From Anaeromyxobacter dehalogenans (GTDB taxonomy: Bacteria > Myxococcota_A > UBA9042 > DTJE01), in contig DYKK01000136.1 in the NCBI GenBank assembly GCA_020722625.1, positions 2,692-8,542 of the forward strand: a stretch of 5,851 bases of DNA, read 5' to 3'. Position 1 is the stretch's first letter. Every line of letters starts with the position of its first letter. Position numbers and translations under genes: made by a program. The notes beneath the pieces were generated by a model, which was given only the letters and a program-made list of their open reading frames with translations, did not search any database and had not been told where the DNA came from. This document shows positions 1 through 5,759 of this stretch, piece after piece.

Positions 1-364
1 CGTACACGAGTTGGTGTCGTCGCACACCCGCGGCGTCCCCGTGCACTGCCCGCCCTGACACGCATCCCCGGTGGTGCAGGCGTTCGCATCGTCGCACGGG
101 GCCGTGTTGGGCGTGAACACGCACTGTCCGGTCTTCTTGTCGCACGAGTCGTCCGTACAAGGGTTGTCGTCGTTGCAGACCTTCGGCGTCCCCGCGCACT
201 TCCCTCCCGAGCAGACGTCCCCCGTCGTGCAGAGGTTCCCGTCCGAGCAGGTCTTGCCGTCGTTGGCCGGGGTGAAGACGCAGCCCTGCGCGGGGTCGCA
301 CGAGTCCGCCGTACACGAGTTGGTGTCGTCGCACACCCGCGGCGTCCCCGTGCACTGCCCGCCC
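1..364. repeat. 55-bp direct repeats 309 bp apart (1-55 and 310-364)
   Basis: Bases 1-55 are identical to 310-364. The 309-bp distance equals 103 codons, that is two protein modules (52 + 51 residues). Both copies encode the junction GGQCTGTPRVCDDTNSCT or its equivalent. This shows a higher-order two-module periodicity on top of the single-module period, as expected if module pairs have been amplified. The left copy is cut by the window edge, so the match may continue beyond base 1. Confidence 0.9.
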
Positions 365-1677
365 AGGCAGGCGTCGTTTACGGTGCAGGCGTTTCCGTCG
401 TCGCACGGGGCCGTGTTGTCCGCGTGAAGGCACTCGCCCGAGGCCGCGTCGCAGGAATCGTCGGTGCAGGGGTTCCCATCGTCGCAAATCGTCGGCGTCC
501 CGACGCACTTCCCGCCCAGGCAGGCGTCGTTTACGGTGCAGGCGTTTCCGTCGTCGCACGGGGCCGTGTTGTCCGCGTGAAGGCACTCGCCCGAGGCCGC
601 GTCGCAGGAATCGTCGGTGCAGGGGTTCCCATCGTCGCAAATCGTCGGCGTCCCGACGCACTTCCCGCCCAAGCAGTGGTCCCCGGAGGTGCAGGGGTCG
701 CCGTCCGAGCAGTCCGCCCCGTTGTTCGCGGGGACGAAGACACACCCCTGACGGGGGTCACACAGGTTGTCCGTGCAAGGGTTCTGGTCGTCGCAGGCGA
801 TGGGCTCTCCGGCGCAGGCGCCGCTTGTGCAGTGATCCAGCGTCGTGCAGTGGTCCTCGTCGTCGCAGGGTGCCCCGTCGGGCGCCGGCGCCTCCTCGCA
901 CGCCCCGGTCGCCGGCACGCACGTCGCGACCACGCACTCCTTCCCGACCGGCTGTTCGCAATGGATCACGGTGGCAGGGTCCACGACGCAGGTCGCGTCC
1001 TCGCACCGGAGCGTCCCGTTGCACAAGTCCCCGTCCTCGTAGGGCAGACAGTCCGCGTCGGACTGGCACTCGCACACCGGGGTCCCCACGCAGTGGCCGT
1101 CGTGGCAAAGGTCGTCCGTCGTGCACCCGTTCCCGTCGTCGCATGGGGCCGTGTTGTTCGTGAACACGCACCCGACCGCCGGGTCGCACGCATCGTCCGT
1201 GCAGGGATTGTCGTCGTCGCACGCGATCGGGTTCCCCCGGCACGCCCCCCCCTGGCAGAGCCCGTCCTCCTCGCACAGGGTCGCGAGTTTGCAGGACGTC
1301 CCATCCGGTGCGGCCTCGGCCCGGCACTCGCCCGTCCCGGAGTCGCAGAAGACGCGCAGGCACTCGCCCGACTCCCCGAGGACCGCCTCGCACTCCTCGT
1401 CGGTCGTGCAGGGGACGGGGGGAACGTCGAGGGCGGTGTCCGCGGTGTCCGGCCCACCCTCCGATGGGTCGGCCGCCGGTCCGGAATCGTCCGGCACCGG
1501 GAGGTCCCCCGCCTCCTCTCCCGGGACGCCGTCGAGCGCGTCCCCAGTGTCGCCGCCGGGGACCTCGACCGCCGAGTCCGGACCGGTCATGTCACTCCTC
1601 GGCGCCGTGCCTCCCCCGGGGCAGGCGACCAGGAACGCGAGCGGACACGCAGCGAGAATCGAGTGGACAAGACGCAT
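1..1677 (-). CDS. Secreted cysteine-rich repeat lipoprotein (C-terminus beyond the window)
   Basis: The frame read leftward from the ATG at 1675-1677 stays open for all 559 codons to base 1, so the gene is 3'-partial. The start is fixed by a strong AGGAGG six bases upstream. Residues 1-19 are a short signal peptide ending in a lipobox (Leu16-Val17-Ala18-Cys19), predicting a lipid-anchored exported protein; Cys11 is also preceded by LAA but leaves too short a hydrophobic stretch. Residues 20-89 form an Asp/Pro/Gly-rich linker. From residue 90 the protein is cysteine-rich. Units of 51-52 residues with eight cysteines (pattern CDDxNPCTDDxCD...GxC...NTAPCDDGNxCT...C..GxCxGTP) start at Cys153, 295, 347, 398, 449, 501 and 552, with a divergent cysteine-rich segment at about 202-294. 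The even cysteine count suggests disulfide-bonded extracellular modules. Such repeats are familiar in myxobacterial surface proteins, but their function is generally unknown and I assign none. Transcribed divergently from the glgC operon. Confidence 0.9.
   Translation of the reverse strand, partial: MRLVHSILAACPLAFLVACPGGGTAPRSDMTGPDSAVEVPGGDTGDALDGVPGEEAGDLPVPDDSGPAADPSEGGPDTADTALDVPPVPCTTDEECEAVLGESGECLRVFCDSGTGECRAEAAPDGTSCKLATLCEEDGLCQGGACRGNPIACDDDNPCTDDACDPAVGCVFTNNTAPCDDGNGCTTDDLCHDGHCVGTPVCECQSDADCLPYEDGDLCNGTLRCEDATCVVDPATVIHCEQPVGKECVVATCVPATGACEEAPAPDGAPCDDEDHCTTLDHCTSGACAGEPIACDDQNPCTDNLCDPRQGCVFVPANNGADCSDGDPCTSGDHCLGGKCVGTPTICDDGNPCTDDSCDAASGECLHADNTAPCDDGNACTVNDACLGGKCVGTPTICDDGNPCTDDSCDAASGECLHADNTAPCDDGNACTVNDACLGGQCTGTPRVCDDTNSCTADSCDPAQGCVFTPANDGKTCSDGNLCTTGDVCSGGKCAGTPKVCNDDNPCTDDSCDKKTGQCVFTPNTAPCDDANACTTGDACQGGQCTGTPRVCDDTNSCT
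358..671. repeat. Perfect 153-bp tandem duplication inside the lipoprotein gene
   Basis: Bases 358-518 match 511-671 exactly at a shift of 153 bp (161 matching bases). The period is 51 codons, so the duplication keeps the frame and gives two identical eight-cysteine modules (about residues 347-397 and 398-448). The other modules in the gene have clearly diverged in DNA, so this pair is recent or kept identical by gene conversion. Confidence 0.95.
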
Positions 1678-1683
1678 GGGTTT

Positions 1684-1689
1684 CCTCCT
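1684..1689 (-). promoter_or_regulatory. Strong Shine-Dalgarno (AGGAGG) for the lipoprotein gene
   Basis: The minus strand reads AGGAGG, then AAACCC, then the ATG at 1677. This is a full anti-16S match at six-base spacing. It fixes the start codon and contrasts with the rightward operon, whose first gene has no such site. Confidence 0.9.
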
Positions 1690-1713
1690 GCAAAAGAGCC
1701 ACCAGCGAAAAAC

Positions 1714-1742
1714 AAGATACCAAAATCCCGCCGGAGTTGCCA
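1714..1742 (-). promoter_or_regulatory. Putative sigma70-type promoter of the lipoprotein gene
   Basis: The minus strand has TGGTATCTT (1722 to 1714), an extended -10 element (TGn followed by TATCTT). A weak -35 candidate, TGGCAA (1742 to 1737), lies 17 bases upstream. It sits in an AT-richer patch of the intergenic region and predicts a 5' UTR of about 30 nt carrying the AGGAGG site. The -35 matches the consensus at only three of six positions, so the call depends mostly on the extended -10 and its location. Confidence 0.4.
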
Positions 1743-1790
1743 GTCGGTCCGGCATGACTGAGATTCGCAGTACGTCTCCCGCTTTGTGGG

Positions 1791-1860
1791 CGTGGACGCA
1801 GAAGAATCAAGGAGTTCCGCTTCGACCACGTTCCCGTCCACGTGCGCGTCCACGTCCACG
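1791..1860. repeat. Cluster of CGTCCACG octamers, possible operator
   Basis: CGTCCACG occurs at 1835-1842, 1847-1854 and 1853-1860, with a one-mismatch copy (CGACCACG) at 1823-1830. The first three starts (1823, 1835, 1847) are spaced exactly 12 bp. An inverted copy (CGTGGACG) lies at 1791-1798, and bases 1791-1799 pair perfectly with 1846-1854 (9 bp). The cluster ends 13 bp before the TACAAT box and covers the place where its -35 would lie, which fits a regulator-binding region for the rightward operon. Alternatively it is a chance simple repeat in GC-rich DNA. Confidence 0.4.
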
Positions 1861-1873
1861 ACGGCGGACGCGG

Positions 1874-1879
1874 TACAAT
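1874..1879 (+). promoter_or_regulatory. TACAAT -10 box for a possibly leaderless operon transcript
   Basis: TACAAT matches the -10 consensus at five of six positions and ends seven bases before the A of the ATG at 1887. Transcription would therefore be expected to begin at about 1886-1887, on or next to the start codon. No purine-rich Shine-Dalgarno is visible before 1887 or before the alternative in-frame ATG at 1878. No good -35 is seen at 1851-1856, which fits activator dependence but also leaves the promoter unproven. Confidence 0.45.
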
Positions 1880-1886
1880 GCGGCCC

Positions 1887-3047
1887 ATGAAGGACGTGGT
1901 CGCCATGGTCCTGGCCGGGGGGCGGGTGGACTCGATGGGCGTGCTCACGGCCCACCGGAGCCAGGCCGCGGTCCCTCTCGGGGGGATCTATCGCATCATT
2001 GATTTCCCGCTGACCAACCTCTCCGAGTCCGGGGTCGAGAAGGTCGGGATCCTGTCCCAGTTCCGGCCCCAGTCCCTGATGGACCACGTGGGCATCGGCC
2101 GGCCGTGGGACTACAACGGTCGCACCCGCGAACTGTCGTTTCTTCCGCCGTACGAGGGAGCGAGGGCGCACGACTGGTACCGCGGCACGGCGGACGCGGT
2201 CTTCCAGAACCTTCACTTCATCGAGCGGCACGCCCCGCGCGACGTCCTCGTCCTCGCGGGCGACCACGTCTATCGCATGGACTACGGCCCGGTCCTGGAC
2301 CTGCACCGCCGCCGCAGGGCCGACCTGACCCTGGTCTTCAAGCGCATGGACCCCGGCCGCCCGAGTCGCTTCGGGGTCGGGGTCCTGGGGCCGGACGGCC
2401 GCGTGAGCGACTACCGCGAGAAGCCCTCGGACCCCCCGAGCGACCTCGTGTCGCTGACCGTCTATGTCTTCCGCACCGAGGCCCTGGTCGCCCGCCTGCG
2501 CGAGAACGCGGCCACGGGCCGCACGTTCCACCTGTACGACGAGGTCATTCCGCGCATGGTGGCCCAGGACCGCGTGTTCGGGTTCGTCCATCGCGGGGGG
2601 TGGGAGTACGCGCGCCCGCTTCAGGCCTGGTACGACCTGCACATGCGCCTCCTGTCCCCGCGAGGGATCGGGGTCCCGATGGACCGGGTGCGGACCAACC
2701 TGGAGCAGCAGGGGCTCGGCGAGGCCCCGCCCGCCTTCTTCGCGTCCGCGGCCCGCGTCCGGCGCGCCTTCGTGGCCCCGGGGTGCCTGGTCGCAGGCCG
2801 CGTCGAGGACAGCGTCCTCTTCCCGTTCGTACGCGTGGAGCAGGGCGCGGTGGTCCGCGAGTCGGTCCTCCTGCACGGGTGCGTCGTCCAGCGCGGGGCC
2901 CGCGTGGAGCGCGCCGTGCTCGACAAGGACGCCGTCGTCGGGGAGGGGGCCCGCGTGGACGGCGGGGCGGACCTCGTCGCGATCGGCAAGGGGGAGCACG
3001 TCGCGGCGGGACACGTGATCGGCCCCGACCGGGAGGGGGCGGGATGA
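1887..3047 (+). CDS. Catalytically degenerate ADP-glucose pyrophosphorylase paralogue (GlgD-like)
   Basis: A 386-residue GlgC-family protein, close to the length of Bacillus-type GlgC. The nucleotidyltransferase domain covers about 1-245 (MVLAGGR near the start, YRIIDF at 35-40, WYRGTADAVFQN at 97-108, GDHVYRMDY at 125-133, REKP at 177-180). A C-terminal left-handed beta-helix of V/G-rich hexapeptide-like repeats follows (about 270-375). The metal-binding Asp126 and sugar-phosphate Lys179 are present. Three key positions are changed relative to the downstream paralogue: the loop Arg is Ser16, the AKP Lys is Gln26, and the GYWRDVGT Asp is Tyr241 within GGWEYARP. The family reaction is ATP + glucose-1-phosphate to ADP-glucose + PPi. 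This copy is inferred to be inactive or nearly so, and to act as a modulatory subunit. The ATG at 1887 is preferred because it aligns with family N-termini; an ATG at 1878 and a GTG at 1842 are in frame. Its stop overlaps the next start (ATGA). Confidence 0.88.
   Translation: MKDVVAMVLAGGRVDSMGVLTAHRSQAAVPLGGIYRIIDFPLTNLSESGVEKVGILSQFRPQSLMDHVGIGRPWDYNGRTRELSFLPPYEGARAHDWYRGTADAVFQNLHFIERHAPRDVLVLAGDHVYRMDYGPVLDLHRRRRADLTLVFKRMDPGRPSRFGVGVLGPDGRVSDYREKPSDPPSDLVSLTVYVFRTEALVARLRENAATGRTFHLYDEVIPRMVAQDRVFGFVHRGGWEYARPLQAWYDLHMRLLSPRGIGVPMDRVRTNLEQQGLGEAPPAFFASAARVRRAFVAPGCLVAGRVEDSVLFPFVRVEQGAVVRESVLLHGCVVQRGARVERAVLDKDAVVGEGARVDGGADLVAIGKGEHVAAGHVIGPDREGAG
3031..3039 (+). promoter_or_regulatory. 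Shine-Dalgarno for glgC inside the end of the upstream gene
   Basis: GGGAGGGGG lies four bases before the ATG at 3044 and inside the last codons of the preceding paralogue. With the ATGA overlap it supports coupled translation of the two paralogues, which would help keep their amounts matched. Confidence 0.65.
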
Positions 3048-4312
3048 CGGACCGCGTGGTCGCGATGGTCCTCGCGGGCGGCCGCGGGACCCGCCTGAAC
3101 CTGATCGCGGCGCGACGGGCCAAGCCCGCGGTCCCCTTCGCCGGGGCGTATCGGATCATAGATTTTACCATGACGAATATTATGCGTTCTGGTATCCGGC
3201 GGGTCGGGGTCCTGACCCAGTACCGGCCCACCTCCCTGATGGAGCACCTCGGCGACGGCGAATCGTGGGACCTGTCCGGCCCGCGGTCGAGCCTGGTGCT
3301 CCTGCCTCCCCAGCTGGGACGCGCCCACTCCGACTGGTATCGCGGGACCGCGGACGCGGTCTTCCAGAACCTGGCGTTTCTGGACCGCCTGCGTCCCGAG
3401 CACGTCCTGATCCTGTCCGGGGACCACGTCTATTCCATGGACTACCGCCCCCTGATCGCCCGGCACGTCGAGGCCCGCGCGGACCTGACCATCGCGACCA
3501 TGGAGGTCCCGTGGGAGGAGACCGCCCGCTTCGGCGTCGTGGTGACGGCGAGCCAGGGTCGGGTCGTGCGTTTCGTCGAGAAGTCGCCCGAACGCGTGAG
3601 CAACCTTGCGAACATGGGCGTCTATGTCTTCCGGACCGCGGCCCTCGTCGAGGAACTGATGCGCCACTGCCCGCAGGGCCGCCACGACTTCGGGTCGCAC
3701 GTCATCCCGGGGATGGTGGACCGGGGGGTCTTCGCCCACCGCTTCCATGGGTACTGGCGCGACGTGGGAACCCTGAATTCCTACTGGGAAGCCAACCTGG
3801 ACGCCCTCGACCCCGCGAGCGGCCTCGACCTGCGCGCGTGGCGGGCGCGCACGAACCAGGAGGGGCGCGGCCAGGTCTATCACCCGCCGGCCCGGGTCGA
3901 GCGGGCGGCCCGCGTGGAGCGCTCGCTCGTCTCGAGGGGCTGCCGGATCGCGGGGGCGGTCCTCGACAGCGTGCTCTCGCCCGGGGTGGTCGTCGAGCGC
4001 GGCGCGCGGGTCGTGGGGAGCGTGGTGATGCACGACACGGTGATCCGCCGCGGGGCCGTGGTGGCCAGGGCCATCCTCGACAAGGACGTGGACGTGGGCG
4101 AGGGGGCGCGGGTGGGGCGCGAGGACGCGCGGGACGGCTGCAACGCCCGCTTCCCCACGCACCTGGGCGGGGGGCTCACCGTGGTGGGCAAGAAGACCCG
4201 CATCCCCGCGGGGCGGGTCATCGGGGCCAACGCCCTGGTGGGCGACGGGCTCGGGCCCGAGGCCGTGTCCCGGGACGTCGCGGACGGGGAATCCCTGCTG
4301 GGGTCCGGATGA
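3044..4312 (+). CDS. glgC: Glucose-1-phosphate adenylyltransferase (ADP-glucose pyrophosphorylase)
   Basis: A 422-residue cytoplasmic enzyme that makes ADP-glucose from ATP and glucose-1-phosphate, the committed step of bacterial glycogen synthesis. All main catalytic signatures are visible: GGRGTRL with Arg17, RAKPAVPF with Lys27, GDHVYSMDY with Asp127, FVEK with Lys180 (the usual EKP reads EKS), NMGVYVF at 190-196 and GYWRDVGT with Asp240. The substrate-loop motif WYRGTADAVFQN is at 98-109. A left-handed beta-helix domain follows from about 285, with an acidic/Gly tail after about 405. It is the tandem paralogue of the upstream gene: protein motifs run in parallel, and 23 bp (2190-2212 and 3350-3372) are identical. 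The start is set by the ATGA overlap, a Shine-Dalgarno and alignment with family N-termini. An AT-rich, rare-codon islet covers 3157-3198. The next gene also overlaps by ATGA. Whether the ADP-glucose feeds GlgA, GlgM or another glucan route cannot be told from this window. Confidence 0.95.
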   Translation: MTDRVVAMVLAGGRGTRLNLIAARRAKPAVPFAGAYRIIDFTMTNIMRSGIRRVGVLTQYRPTSLMEHLGDGESWDLSGPRSSLVLLPPQLGRAHSDWYRGTADAVFQNLAFLDRLRPEHVLILSGDHVYSMDYRPLIARHVEARADLTIATMEVPWEETARFGVVVTASQGRVVRFVEKSPERVSNLANMGVYVFRTAALVEELMRHCPQGRHDFGSHVIPGMVDRGVFAHRFHGYWRDVGTLNSYWEANLDALDPASGLDLRAWRARTNQEGRGQVYHPPARVERAARVERSLVSRGCRIAGAVLDSVLSPGVVVERGARVVGSVVMHDTVIRRGAVVARAILDKDVDVGEGARVGREDARDGCNARFPTHLGGGLTVVGKKTRIPAGRVIGANALVGDGLGPEAVSRDVADGESLLGSG

Positions 4313-5733
4313 GACGGCGATTCGGGGTGAGGGCGAGGCTCGTGGCGGTCCTCGCGGCCGGGGGGCTGATCGCGGCGGCGTCGCTGCTGGGGGTGTTCCG
4401 GCCCCTGGTCCTGTCAAACCTCGAGTACCGGTCGGGGCGGGGCGCGCTCGAGACCGCGAGGGTCGCGGCCGCGACCGCGCCCGCGGACCCCGAGGCGTGG
4501 GGGCCGTGGGCGCGCGACCTGGCCGGGCTGCTCCCCGGCCACGTGGTCACGCTCGTGAGGGGCGAGCCCGGGACCCCCGAGTTCCGGCGGGGATGCGAGG
4601 CGGCGCGCGTCCCGCACGAAGAGGCCCTGGCGGCCCTGGTCGAGGGCGATCGGCTCGTGGTCCGGGACGGGACGCTCGCGGCCCTGGCGCGGCTCCAGGG
4701 CCCGAGCGGGGGGCGGGCCCTCCTGGCCGTGACCGCCGTTCGGGGCGCGGCCCCGGGGAGCGCGCCCGTGTGGTCCCTGTGGCTGTGGTCCATGGTCCTG
4801 GCCTTCGCGGTCGCGGGCGCGGGGGCGTATGTCGTGGCGTACCCGCTGCTGGTCCGTCCCGTGGCCCTGGCCGTGGCCGCGGCGCGCCGGGCGACCTGGA
4901 CGGGCCCGGCCGCGCCGGGCGGAGACATCGCCGGCCTGCGGGACCACCTCGACGCCCTGGCCCGGGCCGAGCGCGAGGCCAACCGCAAGGCCGAGCGCCT
5001 GGCCGTGGAGATCCGGCGGATGCGCGAGGACCTCAAGGGGACCCAGGCCACGCTGTTGCGCGCCGAGAAACTCGCATCGGTCGGGCAACTGGCCGCGGGG
5101 ATCGCGCACGAGATCGGCAACCCCATCGGGATCATCCTGGGGCTCGCGGACCTGTTGAAGGACGGGGCCGTGCCCGCCGAGGAGGCCCGCCGGTTCGCGG
5201 GGCAGATCCACGAGGCCGCGGGCCGGGTGGACGCGATCATCCGGGACCTGTTGCAGTTCGCGAGGCCGCGCCGGGACGAGGAGGCCCGCGCGGACGTGCG
5301 CGAGGTCCTGGAGGCCACGGTACAACTCCTGCGGCCCCAGAAGCGGTTCAAGGAGGTCGAGGTCCGGACCGACCTGGCGGAGGGGCCCCTGTGGGCCGAG
5401 ATCCGGGCCTCGCAACTCCAGCAGGTGCTGGTGAACCTCCTCCTGAACGCGGCGGACGCGATGAAGGGGCGCGGCCGGGTCACGGTGCGCGCCTGGCGCC
5501 GCGAGCGTGACGTCTTCCTCGAGGTCGAGGACCAGGGCCCCGGGATCCTGCCCGCCGACCGCGAGCGCGTCTTCGACCCCTTCTACACGACCAAGGCCCC
5601 CGGCGAGGGGACCGGGCTGGGGCTCCCCATCTGCGCGCAGATCGTCGGAATCTACGACGGGGACATCACGGCGGACCGGGCGCGCGAGGGCCGCGGGGCC
5701 TGCTTCCGGGTGCGCCTGTGGCAGGCGGGGTGA
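4309..5733 (+). CDS. Membrane sensor histidine kinase
   Basis: A 474-residue two-component sensor kinase. TM1 is at about 9-30, a small extracytoplasmic domain of about 125 residues (31-155) follows with no recognised fold, and TM2 is at about 157-182. A juxtamembrane stretch (183-215) is at most a degenerate HAMP. A charged coiled coil (about 215-255) leads into the HisKA domain with phospho-acceptor His267 in AGIAHEIGNP. The HATPase domain has the N box (Asn376, Asn380), G1 DQGPG (408-412), F box VFDPFYTTK (421-429) and G2 GEGTGLGLP (432-440). All are intact, so an active ATP-dependent autokinase is expected. The start at 4309 overlaps the glgC stop (ATGA), with only a weak GGGG upstream, so it is likely translated by coupling. 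No receiver domain or response regulator lies in the window; the partner may be downstream or elsewhere. The signal sensed is unknown. Its operon with two GlgC paralogues hints at a link to carbon storage. Confidence 0.93.
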   Translation: MRRRFGVRARLVAVLAAGGLIAAASLLGVFRPLVLSNLEYRSGRGALETARVAAATAPADPEAWGPWARDLAGLLPGHVVTLVRGEPGTPEFRRGCEAARVPHEEALAALVEGDRLVVRDGTLAALARLQGPSGGRALLAVTAVRGAAPGSAPVWSLWLWSMVLAFAVAGAGAYVVAYPLLVRPVALAVAAARRATWTGPAAPGGDIAGLRDHLDALARAEREANRKAERLAVEIRRMREDLKGTQATLLRAEKLASVGQLAAGIAHEIGNPIGIILGLADLLKDGAVPAEEARRFAGQIHEAAGRVDAIIRDLLQFARPRRDEEARADVREVLEATVQLLRPQKRFKEVEVRTDLAEGPLWAEIRASQLQQVLVNLLLNAADAMKGRGRVTVRAWRRERDVFLEVEDQGPGILPADRERVFDPFYTTKAPGEGTGLGLPICAQIVGIYDGDITADRAREGRGACFRVRLWQAG

Positions 5734-5759
5734 CCGGGCGGGACCAGGGTCGCCCGGTC
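5732..5759 (+). terminator. GC-rich hairpin at the operon end (weak terminator candidate)
   Basis: GACCGGGCG (5732-5740) and CGCCCGGTC (5751-5759) form a perfect 9-bp stem with a 10-base loop, beginning within the kinase stop codon. No T-run follows (the next bases are CCAAATCCGCC), so it is not a canonical intrinsic terminator. It may slow polymerase, protect the transcript 3' end, or need a termination factor. A competing stem, GGGACC with GGTCCC (5740-5745 and 5756-5761), is also possible. Confidence 0.45.

Noticed and set aside
358..671. CRISPR array or iteron origin
   Set aside because: The repeat is a 153-bp in-frame coding unit with no unique spacers between short repeats. It is fully explained by protein modules.
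758..1393. Arg/Gly-rich minus-strand open frame within the lipoprotein gene
   Set aside because: It is an out-of-register shadow of the real minus frame (no cysteine pattern, no ribosome site), typical of GC-rich DNA lacking stop codons.
1737..1760. Sigma54 promoter or CAGTC/GACTG operator near the lipoprotein promoter
   Set aside because: The TGGCA stretch lacks GC at the required -12 spacing, and the inverted repeat is only 5 bp.
71..2002. Long plus-strand open frames (71-427, 424-1761, 1121-2002) across the left third
   Set aside because: They are opposite-strand readings of the cysteine-repeat gene. Their Ser/His/Val- or Arg/Val-rich repeats mirror the 153-bp DNA repeats, and the minus frame has a signal peptide, strong Shine-Dalgarno and conserved cysteine pattern.
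1587..3014. 475-codon antisense open frame across the intergenic region and first GlgC paralogue
   Set aside because: Composition is low-complexity Arg/His/Asp/Pro without recognisable domains, while the plus frame is an unmistakable GlgC-family protein.
2621..4417. 598-codon antisense open frame across both GlgC genes
   Set aside because: Produced by GC bias at the third codon position; no motifs, and it spans the junctions of three real genes.
3265..5733. 822-codon plus frame that would fuse upstream sequence to the kinase
   Set aside because: Only the part from 4309 is a kinase. The upstream part is an Arg/Pro/Gly-rich out-of-frame reading of glgC, so it is not a fusion protein.
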